Assembly (NCBI RefSeq): GCF_001038505.1
Contig: NZ_LDPY01000001.1
Span: 248,001 to 312,000 of the forward strand
Source of the DNA: Puniceibacterium sp. IMCC21224
GTDB lineage: Bacteria; Pseudomonadota; Alphaproteobacteria; Rhodobacterales; Rhodobacteraceae
DNA length: 64,000 nt
Direction: 5' to 3'
This document shows, piece by piece, positions 17,591 through 26,394 of this stretch. Position 1 is the stretch's first letter. Each line of letters begins with the position of its first letter. Below the pieces are notes generated by a model, which searched no databases, was not told where the DNA came from, and worked only from the letters and a program-made list of their open reading frames with translations. The translations under genes and the position numbers were made by a program.

Positions 17591-19846
17591 ATGTCCAGAC
17601 AAAAATATACCCGCGAAGAGGCTCTGGCCTTTCACCTCGACCCGACGCCGGGCAAATGGGAAGTGCAGGCCACTGTCCCCATGACGACGCAGCGGGACCT
17701 GTCGCTGGCGTATTCGCCGGGGGTTGCGGTGCCATGTCTGGAAATCGCCGAAAACCCCGAACTAGCCTATGATTACACCAACAAGGGTAACCTTGTTGCG
17801 GTGATTTCCAACGGCACTGCGGTGCTGGGATTAGGCAATCTGGGCGCGTTGGGGTCGAAACCGGTGATGGAGGGCAAGTCTGTTCTGTTCAAACGCTTTG
17901 CCGATGTGAACTCGATCGACATCGAACTGGATACTGAGGACCCGGACGAATTCTGCCGTGCCGTGCGCCTGATGGGGCCGACATTCGGCGGTATCAACCT
18001 TGAGGATATTAAGGCGCCGGAATGTTTCATCATCGAGCAGCGTCTCAAGGAAGAAATGGATATCCCGGTCTTTCACGACGACCAGCACGGCACTGCCGTG
18101 ATTTGTGCTGCGGGTCTGATCAACGCGCTACATCTGTCGGGTAAAAAGATTGGTGAGGTCAAGATTGTCCTGAATGGCGCTGGTGCGGCGGGCATCGCCT
18201 GTCTGGAACTGCTCAAGTCGATGGGCGCGACGCATGACAATTGCATTATGTGCGACACCAAAGGCGTCATTTGGCAGGGCCGGACTGAGGGGATGAACCA
18301 GTGGAAATCGGCGCACGCGGCCCGGACAGATGCCCGTACACTCGAAGAGGCAATGCAGGATGCTGACGTCTTTCTGGGTGTGTCAGCCAAAGGTGCCGTG
18401 ACGCAAAAGATGGTGTTGTCGATGGCGCCGAACCCGGTGATTTTTGCGATGGCCAACCCCGATCCTGAGATCACGCCAGAAGAGGCGCATGCCGTGCGCG
18501 AAGATGCCATCGTTGCCACCGGGCGCAGCGATTATCCCAATCAAGTAAACAATGTTCTTGGATTTCCATATTTGTTTCGTGGCGCGCTGGATATTCACGC
18601 GCGTGCTATCAACGACGATATGAAAATTGCGTGTGCCGAGGCGCTAGCGGCTTTGGCGCGCGAGGATGTGCCGGATGAGGTTGCGCTGGCCTATGGCAAG
18701 ACGCTGAGCTTTGGTCGCGACTACATCATTCCAACCCCATTTGATCCCCGGCTGATCCATCGCATTCCGACGGCCGTGGCGCGGGCCGGCATGGATACCG
18801 GCGTCGCCCGCCGCCCGATCATCGACATGGAGGCCTATGAGCTTTCGCTCAAGTCGCGAATGGATCCGACCGCCAGCATTCTGCGTGGCATTAACACGCG
18901 TGCCCGCGCGGCGCAGGCCCGGATGATCTTTGCCGAAGGTGATGACCCCCGCGTGCTGCGCGCTGCTGTGATGTATCAGCGTTCGGGTCTGGGGCAGGCG
19001 CTTATCGTTGGTCGCGCTCCGGACGTGAAGGCCAAGCTTGAGGCCGCTGGTATGGGCGATGCGGTCAGTGAGATTGAGGTGGTGAATGCCGCCAACACGC
19101 CGCATCTCGATACCTACAAGGCGTTTCTTTATGAACGGCTGCAACGCAAGGGTTTCGACCGGACGGATATTCACCGGCTTGCTTCGCGGGACCGGCATGT
19201 CTTTGCGGCACTGATGCTGGCGCATGGTCACGGTGATGGATTGATCACCGGTGTGACGCGAAAGTCGGCGCATGTGATGGAACTGATCAACCACGTCTTT
19301 GATGCTGATGCCGAACACGGTGCAGCGGGCGTGACGGCGTTGCTGCAGAAGGGCCGTATCGTGCTGATCGCAGATACCTTGGTCCATGAATGGCCGGACG
19401 AGAATGATCTGGCGGACATCGCCGAACACGCGGCCGGCGTTGCCCGGCATCTTGGGCTGGAGCCGCGTGTGGCCTTTGTCTCGTTTTCGACATTCGGCTA
19501 CCCGGTATCAGAGCGGGCGGAAAAGATGCACAAGGGCGCTCGCGTCCTGGATGAACGAGGCGCCGATTTTGAATACGAGGGCGAGATGACGGTGGATGTC
19601 GCGCTCAACGTCAAGGCGCAAGAGGCCTATCCGTTCCAGCGACTTACCGGACCGGCCAACATATTGGTGGTGCCGGCGCGGCACTCTGCCTCGATCTCGG
19701 TCAAGCTGATGCAGGAAATGGGAGGGGCGACAGTGATCGGGCCTATTCTGGCCGGTGTCGGTCATTCGATTCAGATCTGCTCGACCAACGCCACGGCGAG
19801 TGACATTCTGAATATGGCAGTGTTGGCAGCGTGCAAGGTGGGATGA
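17591..19846 (+). CDS. maeB: NADP-dependent malic enzyme with C-terminal phosphotransacetylase-like domain
   Basis: Oxidative decarboxylation of malate to pyruvate with NADPH formation. It has 751 aa. The malic enzyme part (about 1-430) contains the Tyr-bearing AYSPGVAVPCLEIAENPELAYDY region, FHDDQHGTAVI, the nucleotide fold GAGAAGIACLELLKS and ANPDPEITPE. The C-terminal domain (about 435-751) resembles phosphate acetyltransferase (RMIFAEGDDPRVLRAA, TGVTRKSAHVMELI, FSTFGYP) and in this family is regulatory, sensing acetyl-CoA, rather than catalytic. It lies alone, divergent from mutS. Confidence 0.95.
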   Translation: MSRQKYTREEALAFHLDPTPGKWEVQATVPMTTQRDLSLAYSPGVAVPCLEIAENPELAYDYTNKGNLVAVISNGTAVLGLGNLGALGSKPVMEGKSVLFKRFADVNSIDIELDTEDPDEFCRAVRLMGPTFGGINLEDIKAPECFIIEQRLKEEMDIPVFHDDQHGTAVICAAGLINALHLSGKKIGEVKIVLNGAGAAGIACLELLKSMGATHDNCIMCDTKGVIWQGRTEGMNQWKSAHAARTDARTLEEAMQDADVFLGVSAKGAVTQKMVLSMAPNPVIFAMANPDPEITPEEAHAVREDAIVATGRSDYPNQVNNVLGFPYLFRGALDIHARAINDDMKIACAEALAALAREDVPDEVALAYGKTLSFGRDYIIPTPFDPRLIHRIPTAVARAGMDTGVARRPIIDMEAYELSLKSRMDPTASILRGINTRARAAQARMIFAEGDDPRVLRAAVMYQRSGLGQALIVGRAPDVKAKLEAAGMGDAVSEIEVVNAANTPHLDTYKAFLYERLQRKGFDRTDIHRLASRDRHVFAALMLAHGHGDGLITGVTRKSAHVMELINHVFDADAEHGAAGVTALLQKGRIVLIADTLVHEWPDENDLADIAEHAAGVARHLGLEPRVAFVSFSTFGYPVSERAEKMHKGARVLDERGADFEYEGEMTVDVALNVKAQEAYPFQRLTGPANILVVPARHSASISVKLMQEMGGATVIGPILAGVGHSIQICSTNATASDILNMAVLAACKVG

Positions 19847-19905
19847 CGGCGCCTGTGGCTGGGGGCGTATTTGCGTATTTTTAAAGAGAAGAAGCAGGAG
19901 GTGTC

Positions 19906-20778
19906 GTGACGGTATTCAACCTTGGTTCGATCAATGCGGATCTGGTTTATCAGGTGCCGCGCCTTCCTGGGCCAGGTGAAACATTGGCCTCGACCGGGGC
20001 TTCGCGTGGGCTGGGTGGCAAGGGCGCAAATATGTCGGTGGCTTTGGCGCGAGCGGGTTGCCATGTCGTGCATATCGGCGCGGTCGGTGTGGATGGTGCC
20101 TGGGCGGTTGAGCGGCTGTTGGAGTATGGCGTGGATACACGGTTCATTTCGACGGTCGATGCCCCGACCGGGCACGCGTATATTATGGTGGATGACGATG
20201 GAGAGAATGCGATCGTTCTATTCCCCGGAGCAAATCTAGAGCTTTCGGGTGATGACATTAATCGCGCGCTAGCGGGGGCGATCTCTGGCGACAACTTTCT
20301 AATGCAGAACGAAACCAACGCCCAAGCTGAGTCGGCGACGAGGGCGTCGGCGCTTGGGATGCGGATTGTCTATGCGGCGGCACCTTTTGACGCGTCGGCC
20401 GTGATGGCGGTGCTGCCGCTACTGGATATACTGGTGCTGAACGCGGTTGAGGCGGCACAGCTGGAAGAAGCCATCGGACATAATATCGAAGCACTGCCGG
20501 TGCGTGACATCGTGGTGACGCTGGGGGCTGACGGGTGTCGCTGGATCAACACCGACACCGGTGTCATGCTGGATTTCCCGGCGATTCCGGTCACGCCGGT
20601 GGACACGACCGGGGCCGGCGATACGTTTACCGGCTATCTGTTGGCTGGCCTGGATCGCGGGATGCCGATGCAGCAGGCCATTGGGCTGGCGAGCCGCGCC
20701 GCGGCGATCATGGTGACACGCCGGGGGGCGGCTGATGTGATTCCAGATCTGAAGGATATTCACAACGCGCGGCTTTAG
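19906..20778 (+). CDS. PfkB-family carbohydrate kinase, ribokinase-like
   Basis: Phosphorylates a sugar or nucleoside; ribokinase is the closest guess. It has 290 aa with a GTG start at 19906 behind AGGAGG. N-terminal GSINADLVYQVPRLPGPGET and GGKGANMSVALARAG form the first PfkB signature; DTTGAGDTFTGYLLAGL is the second, with catalytic Asp in GAGD. No transporter or sugar pathway gene is adjacent, so the substrate is unclear. It converges on msrA with a 2 bp gap. Confidence 0.85.
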   Translation: MTVFNLGSINADLVYQVPRLPGPGETLASTGASRGLGGKGANMSVALARAGCHVVHIGAVGVDGAWAVERLLEYGVDTRFISTVDAPTGHAYIMVDDDGENAIVLFPGANLELSGDDINRALAGAISGDNFLMQNETNAQAESATRASALGMRIVYAAAPFDASAVMAVLPLLDILVLNAVEAAQLEEAIGHNIEALPVRDIVVTLGADGCRWINTDTGVMLDFPAIPVTPVDTTGAGDTFTGYLLAGLDRGMPMQQAIGLASRAAAIMVTRRGAADVIPDLKDIHNARL

Positions 20779-20780
20779 CG

Positions 20781-21434
20781 TTATCCGTGTACAAACGGCG
20801 CGGCATCGCCCCAAAGCGCCTTGATCCTGGCGTCGCGGCCGCAGCCCTCGCGGTAGCGTTTGTATGCGTCCGACTGTTTTATTGCTCCAAAGCGGGTCAG
20901 GACGCGGTTGCTGCCTTTGTAATAATCCTGATGGTAATCTTCGGCGTTATAGAACGGTAAGGTAGGCAGAATCGGCGTGACTATCTTTTGCCCCAGAGTT
21001 TTCTGTGCATCGGTCTTGGCTTTTTCCGCAGCGGTCTTTTGCGCAGGATTCGTGACGAAGATTGCGGTGCGGTAGCTTGCGCCCCGATCACAAAACTGGC
21101 CACCGGCATCGGTGGGATCGACCGAGCGAAAGAACATGGCATAAAGCTGGTCAAGATTGACCTTGCGCGGATCGTAGTCGATTTTTACTGCTTCGTAATG
21201 CCCGGTGCCGCCCTTGCCGACCTGCTTGTAGGTCGGATTTGCAGTTGTCCCGCCAGTATAGCCGGACACTGCCTCGCGTACACCCGGCACGCTTTCGAAG
21301 TCGGATTCAACGCACCAAAAGCAGCCGCCGGCCACGATGATTTCTTCTGCCTGGGCGCGGTCGGGTTGGATGGCCAGCCCGACAAAGGCGAGCAAACCCA
21401 GAAGGGCCGGTTTGAACATGTTGGTACGATGCAT
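20781..21434 (-). CDS. msrA: Peptide-methionine (S)-S-oxide reductase MsrA, exported
   Basis: Reduces methionine sulfoxide in proteins. It has 217 aa from ATG 21434, with AGGAG 7 nt upstream; the frame extends to 21713 but that extension runs into the opposite-strand neighbour region and lacks a ribosome site. Residues 1-29 are a Sec signal peptide ending A-Q-A, so this is a periplasmic MsrA. The catalytic motif GCFWC places Cys38 as nucleophile, followed by GYTGGTTANPTYKQV, GHYEAVKIDYDP and YHQDYY. The late Cys near the C-terminus (GCGRDAR) may be the resolving Cys. Confidence 0.92.
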   Translation of the reverse strand: MHRTNMFKPALLGLLAFVGLAIQPDRAQAEEIIVAGGCFWCVESDFESVPGVREAVSGYTGGTTANPTYKQVGKGGTGHYEAVKIDYDPRKVNLDQLYAMFFRSVDPTDAGGQFCDRGASYRTAIFVTNPAQKTAAEKAKTDAQKTLGQKIVTPILPTLPFYNAEDYHQDYYKGSNRVLTRFGAIKQSDAYKRYREGCGRDARIKALWGDAAPFVHG

Positions 21435-21578
21435 GATAATTCTCCTCTGGCTGCACGGTGCCTGCCGGGGTGTTGCAATGCAAATGTTGACAGCGCGGGT
21501 CACGCCATGTTGAGCAGGCGTGACCGAACACGTTTCAGGGAGACAGTTGATGACATTTAGCCCCGAGGGAGCCGAATA

Positions 21579-22295
21579 ATGCGGATCGCCATGTGGTCCG
21601 GGCCGCGCAACCTGTCGACTGCGATGATGTACGCTTTTGGCAATCGCGCCGATTTTCATGTGGTGGACGAACCCTTTTACGGACCTTATTTGCGGCGCAG
21701 CGGGTTGAACCATCCAATGCGCGAAGAGATCCTAACCAGTCGCCCGGAGAGTGCCAAGCAAGTGGCCGAAGCCCTGCGGGGACCAGTTCCGGGCGCCAAG
21801 CCGCACAGCTATCAAAAGCATATGACGCAGCATATGTTACCCGGTATTGCGCGTGACTGGATGGCACAGGTGGTTAACGTGTTCCTTATCCGTCATCCGG
21901 CCCGGGTTGTCGCCAGTTTTGGCGCCAAATATCAGGCGGTCACGCTCGACGATATTGGGTTCGTTCAGCAGGCGGCGCTGTATGATGAGATACGGGCGAT
22001 GGGGCAGGATCCGGTGATCATCGACAGCGCGGATATCCGTCGCGCGCCCGAAGAGATGCTGCGCAAGCTGTGCGCGGCCATCAATCTGCCCTTTGATCCA
22101 GCGATGTTATCCTGGCCCGCTGGCGGACATGCCGCCGACGGTGTCTGGGCGCCGATCTGGTATGGCGCCGTTCATCGTTCGACCAGTTTTGCTGAGGTCG
22201 AGGGACCGCTACCGCTTTTGTCAGGGGCGGCTGCAGAGATCGTCGATGCTGCCCTCGTGCCATATGAACGGCTCGCATCCCGTCGGCTAAAATAA
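21579..22295 (+). CDS. Sulfotransferase-like P-loop protein
   Basis: It has 238 aa. The N-terminal SGPRNLSTAMM resembles the 5'-phosphosulfate-binding loop of PAPS sulfotransferases, and LIRHPARVVASF resembles their 3'-phosphate-binding motif; a DEPFYGPYL segment follows the first strand. Proteins of this type occur in many bacteria next to, or fused to, branched-chain aminotransferases, but no such gene is adjacent. Acceptor unknown; no signal peptide, so presumably cytoplasmic. Transcribed alone, divergent from msrA. Confidence 0.7.
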   Translation: MRIAMWSGPRNLSTAMMYAFGNRADFHVVDEPFYGPYLRRSGLNHPMREEILTSRPESAKQVAEALRGPVPGAKPHSYQKHMTQHMLPGIARDWMAQVVNVFLIRHPARVVASFGAKYQAVTLDDIGFVQQAALYDEIRAMGQDPVIIDSADIRRAPEEMLRKLCAAINLPFDPAMLSWPAGGHAADGVWAPIWYGAVHRSTSFAEVEGPLPLLSGAAAEIVDAALVPYERLASRRLK

Positions 22296-22439
22296 TTCTC
22301 CTGTGTGAAACTCTTTTACAAGGATCTGCGTGGATAATCGGGACGGCCGGGGCCGCGACGCTTTTGCCAATAATCCTTGGGCGTGTTGTCCAAGTGTAAT
22401 CAGTATTCCTGAAGGCATGTTGCCCGAGCATAACGAGTG

Positions 22440-22468
22440 CCCCGTGATTGTGTCAGACAGTCACGGGG
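22440..22468. terminator. Possible bidirectional terminator hairpin
   Basis: Inverted repeat CCCCGTGA / TCACGGGG with a 13 nt loop in the 200 bp gap between the converging sulfotransferase-like gene and argG. The T run is weak on either strand. The rest of this gap (22296-22496) shows no gene or RNA I recognise. Confidence 0.45.
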
Positions 22469-22496
22469 AACAGTTTTACAGATCTGTTTGGCTGGC

Positions 22497-23723
22497 TTAG
22501 CCTTTTAGCCGCCGGTTGCGGGCGGCCAGAAGTTTGAGACGCAGCGCATTCAGTTGAATAAAGCCCTGTGCATCCTTTTGGTCATAGGCACCGGCATCTT
22601 CTTCGAATGTGACATGCGCTTCGGAATACAGGCTGTGCTCTGACCACCGCGCCACGGTGCGAACTGAACCTTTGTAGAGTTTGATCCGGACCGTGCCGGA
22701 CACGTGCTCTTGGGATTTGTCGATCAGGGCCTGCATCATCTCGCGTTCGGGGCTGAACCAGAAACCATTATAGATCAGTTCGGCGTAGCGCGGCATGATG
22801 CTGTCTTTGAGGTGGCCCGCGCCGGAATCGAGTGTGATCTGTTCGATCCCGCGATGTGCCTCGAGTAGGAGCGTGCCGCCGGGGGTTTCGTACATGCCGC
22901 GCGACTTCATCCCGACAAAGCGGTTCTCGACCAGGTCGAGCCGCCCGACGCCATGCTTGCCGCCCAGTTCGTTGAGTTTGGTCAGGATGGTCGCGGGCGA
23001 CATTTCCTCGCCATTGATGGCCACAGCATCACCCTTTTCAAAGGTGATCTCGACCATTTCCGGCGTGTTGGGCGCGTCTTCGGGGTTCACAGTCCGCTGG
23101 TAGACGTAATCGGGGGCCTCTTGCGCCGGATCCTCCAGCACCTTGCCCTCGGAAGAGGTGTGCAGCAGGTTGGCATCGACCGAAAACGGCGCCTCGCCCC
23201 GCTTGTCTTTGGCAATCGGGATCTGGTTTTTCTCTGCAAACTCAAGAAGTTTGGTCCGCGACGACAGATCCCATTCACGCCACGGCGCGATCACTTTTAT
23301 ATCCGGGTTCAGCGCATAGGCCGCCAGTTCGAACCGCACCTGATCGTTGCCCTTGCCGGTTGCGCCATGCGACACGGCGTCTGCACCGGTTTCGGCGGCA
23401 ATCTCGACCAGCCGTTTTGAGATCAGCGGCCGTGCGATGGACGTGCCCAGCAGATACAGCCCCTCGTACAGCGCATTGGCGCGGAACATCGGGAATACGA
23501 AGTCGCGCACAAATTCCTCGCGCACGTCCTCAATATAGATGTTCTCGGGTTTGATCCCCAGCAGGATCGCCTTTTCCCGCGCCGGCTCAAGCTCTTCGCC
23601 CTGGCCCAGATCGGCGGTAAAGGTCACAACCTCGCAACCATATTCGGTTTGCAGCCATTTCAGGATGATCGACGTATCGAGACCACCGGAATAGGCCAGA
23701 ACGACTTTCTTGGGCGCGGACAT
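22497..23723 (-). CDS. argG: Argininosuccinate synthase
   Basis: Joins citrulline and aspartate (ATP to AMP) to argininosuccinate in arginine synthesis. It has 408 aa from ATG 23723, with GAGG 8 nt upstream; another ATG two codons earlier (23729) is too close to that site. The ATP-binding AYSGGLDTS starts near residue 11; [27 protein letters not shown] and [17 protein letters not shown] are family blocks. It lies alone, with a membrane-protein gene divergent. Confidence 0.97.
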   Translation of the reverse strand: MSAPKKVVLAYSGGLDTSIILKWLQTEYGCEVVTFTADLGQGEELEPAREKAILLGIKPENIYIEDVREEFVRDFVFPMFRANALYEGLYLLGTSIARPLISKRLVEIAAETGADAVSHGATGKGNDQVRFELAAYALNPDIKVIAPWREWDLSSRTKLLEFAEKNQIPIAKDKRGEAPFSVDANLLHTSSEGKVLEDPAQEAPDYVYQRTVNPEDAPNTPEMVEITFEKGDAVAINGEEMSPATILTKLNELGGKHGVGRLDLVENRFVGMKSRGMYETPGGTLLLEAHRGIEQITLDSGAGHLKDSIMPRYAELIYNGFWFSPEREMMQALIDKSQEHVSGTVRIKLYKGSVRTVARWSEHSLYSEAHVTFEEDAGAYDQKDAQGFIQLNALRLKLLAARNRRLKG

Positions 23724-23849
23724 GGGCATTTCCTCTGCATGTTTGGCGCGCGAATATCCGGTTTTCCGATGCGGGGCAAGGTTTGCCCCTTTGTGGGCAG
23801 GTATCTGCATGTTAACTCTGCGCTGGTGGTAAATTATAGGAGCAACGCG

Positions 23850-24605
23850 ATGAAAGGCTGGCAGATCTTCCTTCATTCGGTGCGGCTGGTGTTTCGCAAT
23901 CTCGATCAGGCGTTCCGGGTGTCGATTGTTCTTTACCTGGTGCAGGCGGTCAATCAGATCGCTTTGTTTCTGAACCCGCCGCAATTGATTACGAACGATG
24001 TTGGCGCGCAGATGCCCGCCATGACGCCGGGATCTGGGCTGCAAGCGCTGGTCATGGGCATCGTTGCGCTTCTGGCCAGTCTGTGGATCGCCGTAGCCTG
24101 GCATCGTTTTGTTTTAAAAGAGGAATATCCCGCGGGCTGGCTGCCGCGGTGGCACGGGTCATGTATGGTGGGCTATCTTGGCCGGTCGATCCTGCTGGGG
24201 TTCGCCGTTGGTCTGGGGGTCACGATCGCTGCCATACCGGCGGTTGCGGTCCTCTCGGTGGAGCCGGCGGCTTGGGGGGTGGTCTATATGGCGATGATCT
24301 GGGTTGCCGCCTTTATCTTTTTCCGGCTTGCGGTGATGTTGCCAGCCTCTGCGCTGGGCGAAAGCCTGCCTTTGTCAGAGGCATGGCGGGCGACATCGGG
24401 CGAATCCGGAACCTTCACAGTGCTGGCGGCACTGGTTGTAGGGGCTAGCATCATCGTCATGCTGCCGAGCCTGATCCACAATAATTCGGGATCACTCATC
24501 GACCTTGTCTACGGGATCGTGGTGAACTGGTTCATGACCATCATCGGGATTTCCGTACTGACGACGCTATATGGCCATTTTATCCAAAAGCGGCCCATCG
24601 ACTGA
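23850..24605 (+). CDS. Multispanning membrane protein, unknown function
   Basis: It has 251 aa from ATG 23850, with TAGGAG 7 nt upstream; the open frame reaches 23649, but the extension overlaps argG and its leader. After a short amphipathic start there are about five to six hydrophobic segments (near 24-40, 65-85, 110-140, 142-165, 190-210, 220-243). The pattern and the short loops recall the YciC/DUF-type membrane family, but I recognise no functional motif. It precedes ilvA by 39 bp on the same strand. Confidence 0.7.
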   Translation: MKGWQIFLHSVRLVFRNLDQAFRVSIVLYLVQAVNQIALFLNPPQLITNDVGAQMPAMTPGSGLQALVMGIVALLASLWIAVAWHRFVLKEEYPAGWLPRWHGSCMVGYLGRSILLGFAVGLGVTIAAIPAVAVLSVEPAAWGVVYMAMIWVAAFIFFRLAVMLPASALGESLPLSEAWRATSGESGTFTVLAALVVGASIIVMLPSLIHNNSGSLIDLVYGIVVNWFMTIIGISVLTTLYGHFIQKRPID

Positions 24606-24644
24606 CATCTTGCGAAAAGCTCTGTCCTGCGCCATGTCAATGGA

Positions 24645-25871
24645 ATGACCGATTTTCAAACTGCCGCCCGTGCCGCAACCGTTGCCATGCGGGATGTCTT
24701 TCCCGCGACGCCACTGCTGCGCAATGCGCATCTGTCGGATCGGTTCGATGCAGATATCTGGCTGAAACGCGAGGATCTGTCGCCGGTCCGCAGCTATAAA
24801 CTGCGCGGGGCATTCAACGCGATGCGCAAACGTCCCGAAGTGCCTTTGTATGTTTGTGCCTCGGCAGGGAATCACGCGCAGGGCGTCGCCTTTATGTGTC
24901 GCCATTTTGGGGTGAATGGCGTGATCTTTATGCCAGTCACGACGCCGCAGCAAAAGATCCAGAAGACCCGGATGTTTGGTGGTGACGCGGTGGAAATCCG
25001 CCTTACGGGCGACTATTTCGACGATACTTTGCGTGCGGCACAAACGTACTGCGCTGAAACCAAGGGCTACTTTCTGTCGCCGTTTGACGACGAGGATGTA
25101 ATAGAAGGTCAGGCATCAGTTGCGGTCGAAATCGAAGAGCAGTTGGGACGTCTGCCGGATCATATCATCATTCCAGTCGGTGGCGGCGGACTGTCGGCAG
25201 GCGCGATCAGCTATTTTGGCAACGGCACGCAATACAGCTTTGTCGAACCGCTGGGCGGCGCCTGTTTACGGGCGGCACTTAAGGCTGGACGGCCGGTCAA
25301 GCTCGATAAGGTCAACACGTTTGCGGATGGCGCAGCCGTGGGTCAGATCGGTGCGCGCACGTTTGCCCGCCTGCGCGACGTGGGCCTGGCCAACGCACTG
25401 ACGATCCCCGAGGATCGGCTTTGCACAACCATGCTCGACATGTTGAATGTTGAGGGCATTGTGCTGGAGCCGGCCGGCGCGCTGGCGGTTGATGCTCTCA
25501 AAGATCTGGGACAGTCGATCCGTGGCCGCACCGTGGTGTGCGTCACCTCCGGCGGCAATTTCGATTTTGAGCGTTTGCCCGAGGTCAAGGAACGCGCGCA
25601 GCGGTTTTCAGGGGTCAAAAAGTACTTTATTCTGCGGTTGCCGCAACGGCCCGGTGCGTTGAAGGACTTTCTTGGGCTTCTGGGTCCAGAGGATGACATC
25701 GCCCGGTTCGAGTATCTCAAGAAATCCGCGCGCAACTTTGGATCAGTGCTGATTGGAATCGAAACCACTGATGCCGCCAATTTTGCGACGTTCTTTGCCA
25801 AACTCGACACCAACGGGTTCACCTATCAGGACATCACTGATGACGAGGTTCTGGCGCAGTTTCTGATCTGA
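24645..25871 (+). CDS. ilvA: Threonine dehydratase (ammonia-lyase), biosynthetic type
   Basis: PLP enzyme that deaminates threonine to 2-oxobutanoate, the first step to isoleucine. It has 408 aa. The PLP lysine is K52 in SYKLRGAFNA; SAGNHAQGVAF and the glycine loop PVGGGGLSAG bind the cofactor phosphate. A single C-terminal ACT-like regulatory domain (from about residue 325, FILRLPQRPGALKDFL) suggests isoleucine feedback, shorter than the two-domain E. coli form. The ATG at 24645 has only a weak GGA upstream. Confidence 0.93.
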   Translation: MTDFQTAARAATVAMRDVFPATPLLRNAHLSDRFDADIWLKREDLSPVRSYKLRGAFNAMRKRPEVPLYVCASAGNHAQGVAFMCRHFGVNGVIFMPVTTPQQKIQKTRMFGGDAVEIRLTGDYFDDTLRAAQTYCAETKGYFLSPFDDEDVIEGQASVAVEIEEQLGRLPDHIIIPVGGGGLSAGAISYFGNGTQYSFVEPLGGACLRAALKAGRPVKLDKVNTFADGAAVGQIGARTFARLRDVGLANALTIPEDRLCTTMLDMLNVEGIVLEPAGALAVDALKDLGQSIRGRTVVCVTSGGNFDFERLPEVKERAQRFSGVKKYFILRLPQRPGALKDFLGLLGPEDDIARFEYLKKSARNFGSVLIGIETTDAANFATFFAKLDTNGFTYQDITDDEVLAQFLI

Positions 25872-25897
25872 CCGATGCGCGAACCCGGCGGGACGTA

Positions 25898-26233
25898 TCA
25901 GGCCGCCATGTGTTTCGGCAGTTCAGTCAGGAACAGCTTTCGTGACATGTTGTAGATCGAGAGAACGTGCCCGGGGTCGATCCCGACAACATCCCCCCCA
26001 GCCGCTGCCCGCTCAGCGGCCTGGCAATGCTGCGCCAGCGCCGAAAAGCCCAAGTTCAAGGCGCTTCCCTTAAGGAAATGCAGGGCATTCTCAAGTGCGT
26101 TTGCGTCGGACATCCGAGTCGGCAAGGAATCAAGTGTTTCTTCAACCTCGGCAAGAAACAGTTCAACCACTTCGCCAAAATCATCTGCGCCGATTTCATC
26201 ACACAGTTCGCGCACCCGCGACCAGTCGATCAT
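25898..26233 (-). CDS. Hpt-domain histidine phosphotransfer protein
   Basis: It has 111 aa from ATG 26233, with GGAGGG 7 nt upstream (a longer frame to 26257 lacks one). It is a single Hpt four-helix domain: the phospho-accepting histidine is H52 in ALHFLKGSALNLGF. It presumably carries phosphate between a hybrid kinase elsewhere and a receiver domain. The obvious candidate partner is the receiver/PP2C protein divergently encoded 161 bp away. No kinase gene is in the window. Confidence 0.85.
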   Translation of the reverse strand: MIDWSRVRELCDEIGADDFGEVVELFLAEVEETLDSLPTRMSDANALENALHFLKGSALNLGFSALAQHCQAAERAAAGGDVVGIDPGHVLSIYNMSRKLFLTELPKHMAA

Positions 26234-26394
26234 TCCGAAACCCTCCGTTTGCTGCAACTCTGACGTGTAAACGTAAACAGGGTGTTACCAATAGGGGTCA
26301 AATACCGCGCATTTTAGAGTTCACTCGATGTTAAAGACGGGCGCGGTATTCATCGGGAACTGCTCAGTTTCTCTTTCGGACGTAAGGTCATGGT

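Noticed and set aside
21435..21713. N-terminal extension of MsrA
   Set aside because: It overlaps the start of the divergent sulfotransferase-like gene, has no ribosome site, and would bury the signal peptide.
22296..22496. Possible tRNA or small RNA between the sulfotransferase-like gene and argG
   Set aside because: No T-loop GTTCxAxxC sequence or cloverleaf pairing could be found, only one hairpin.
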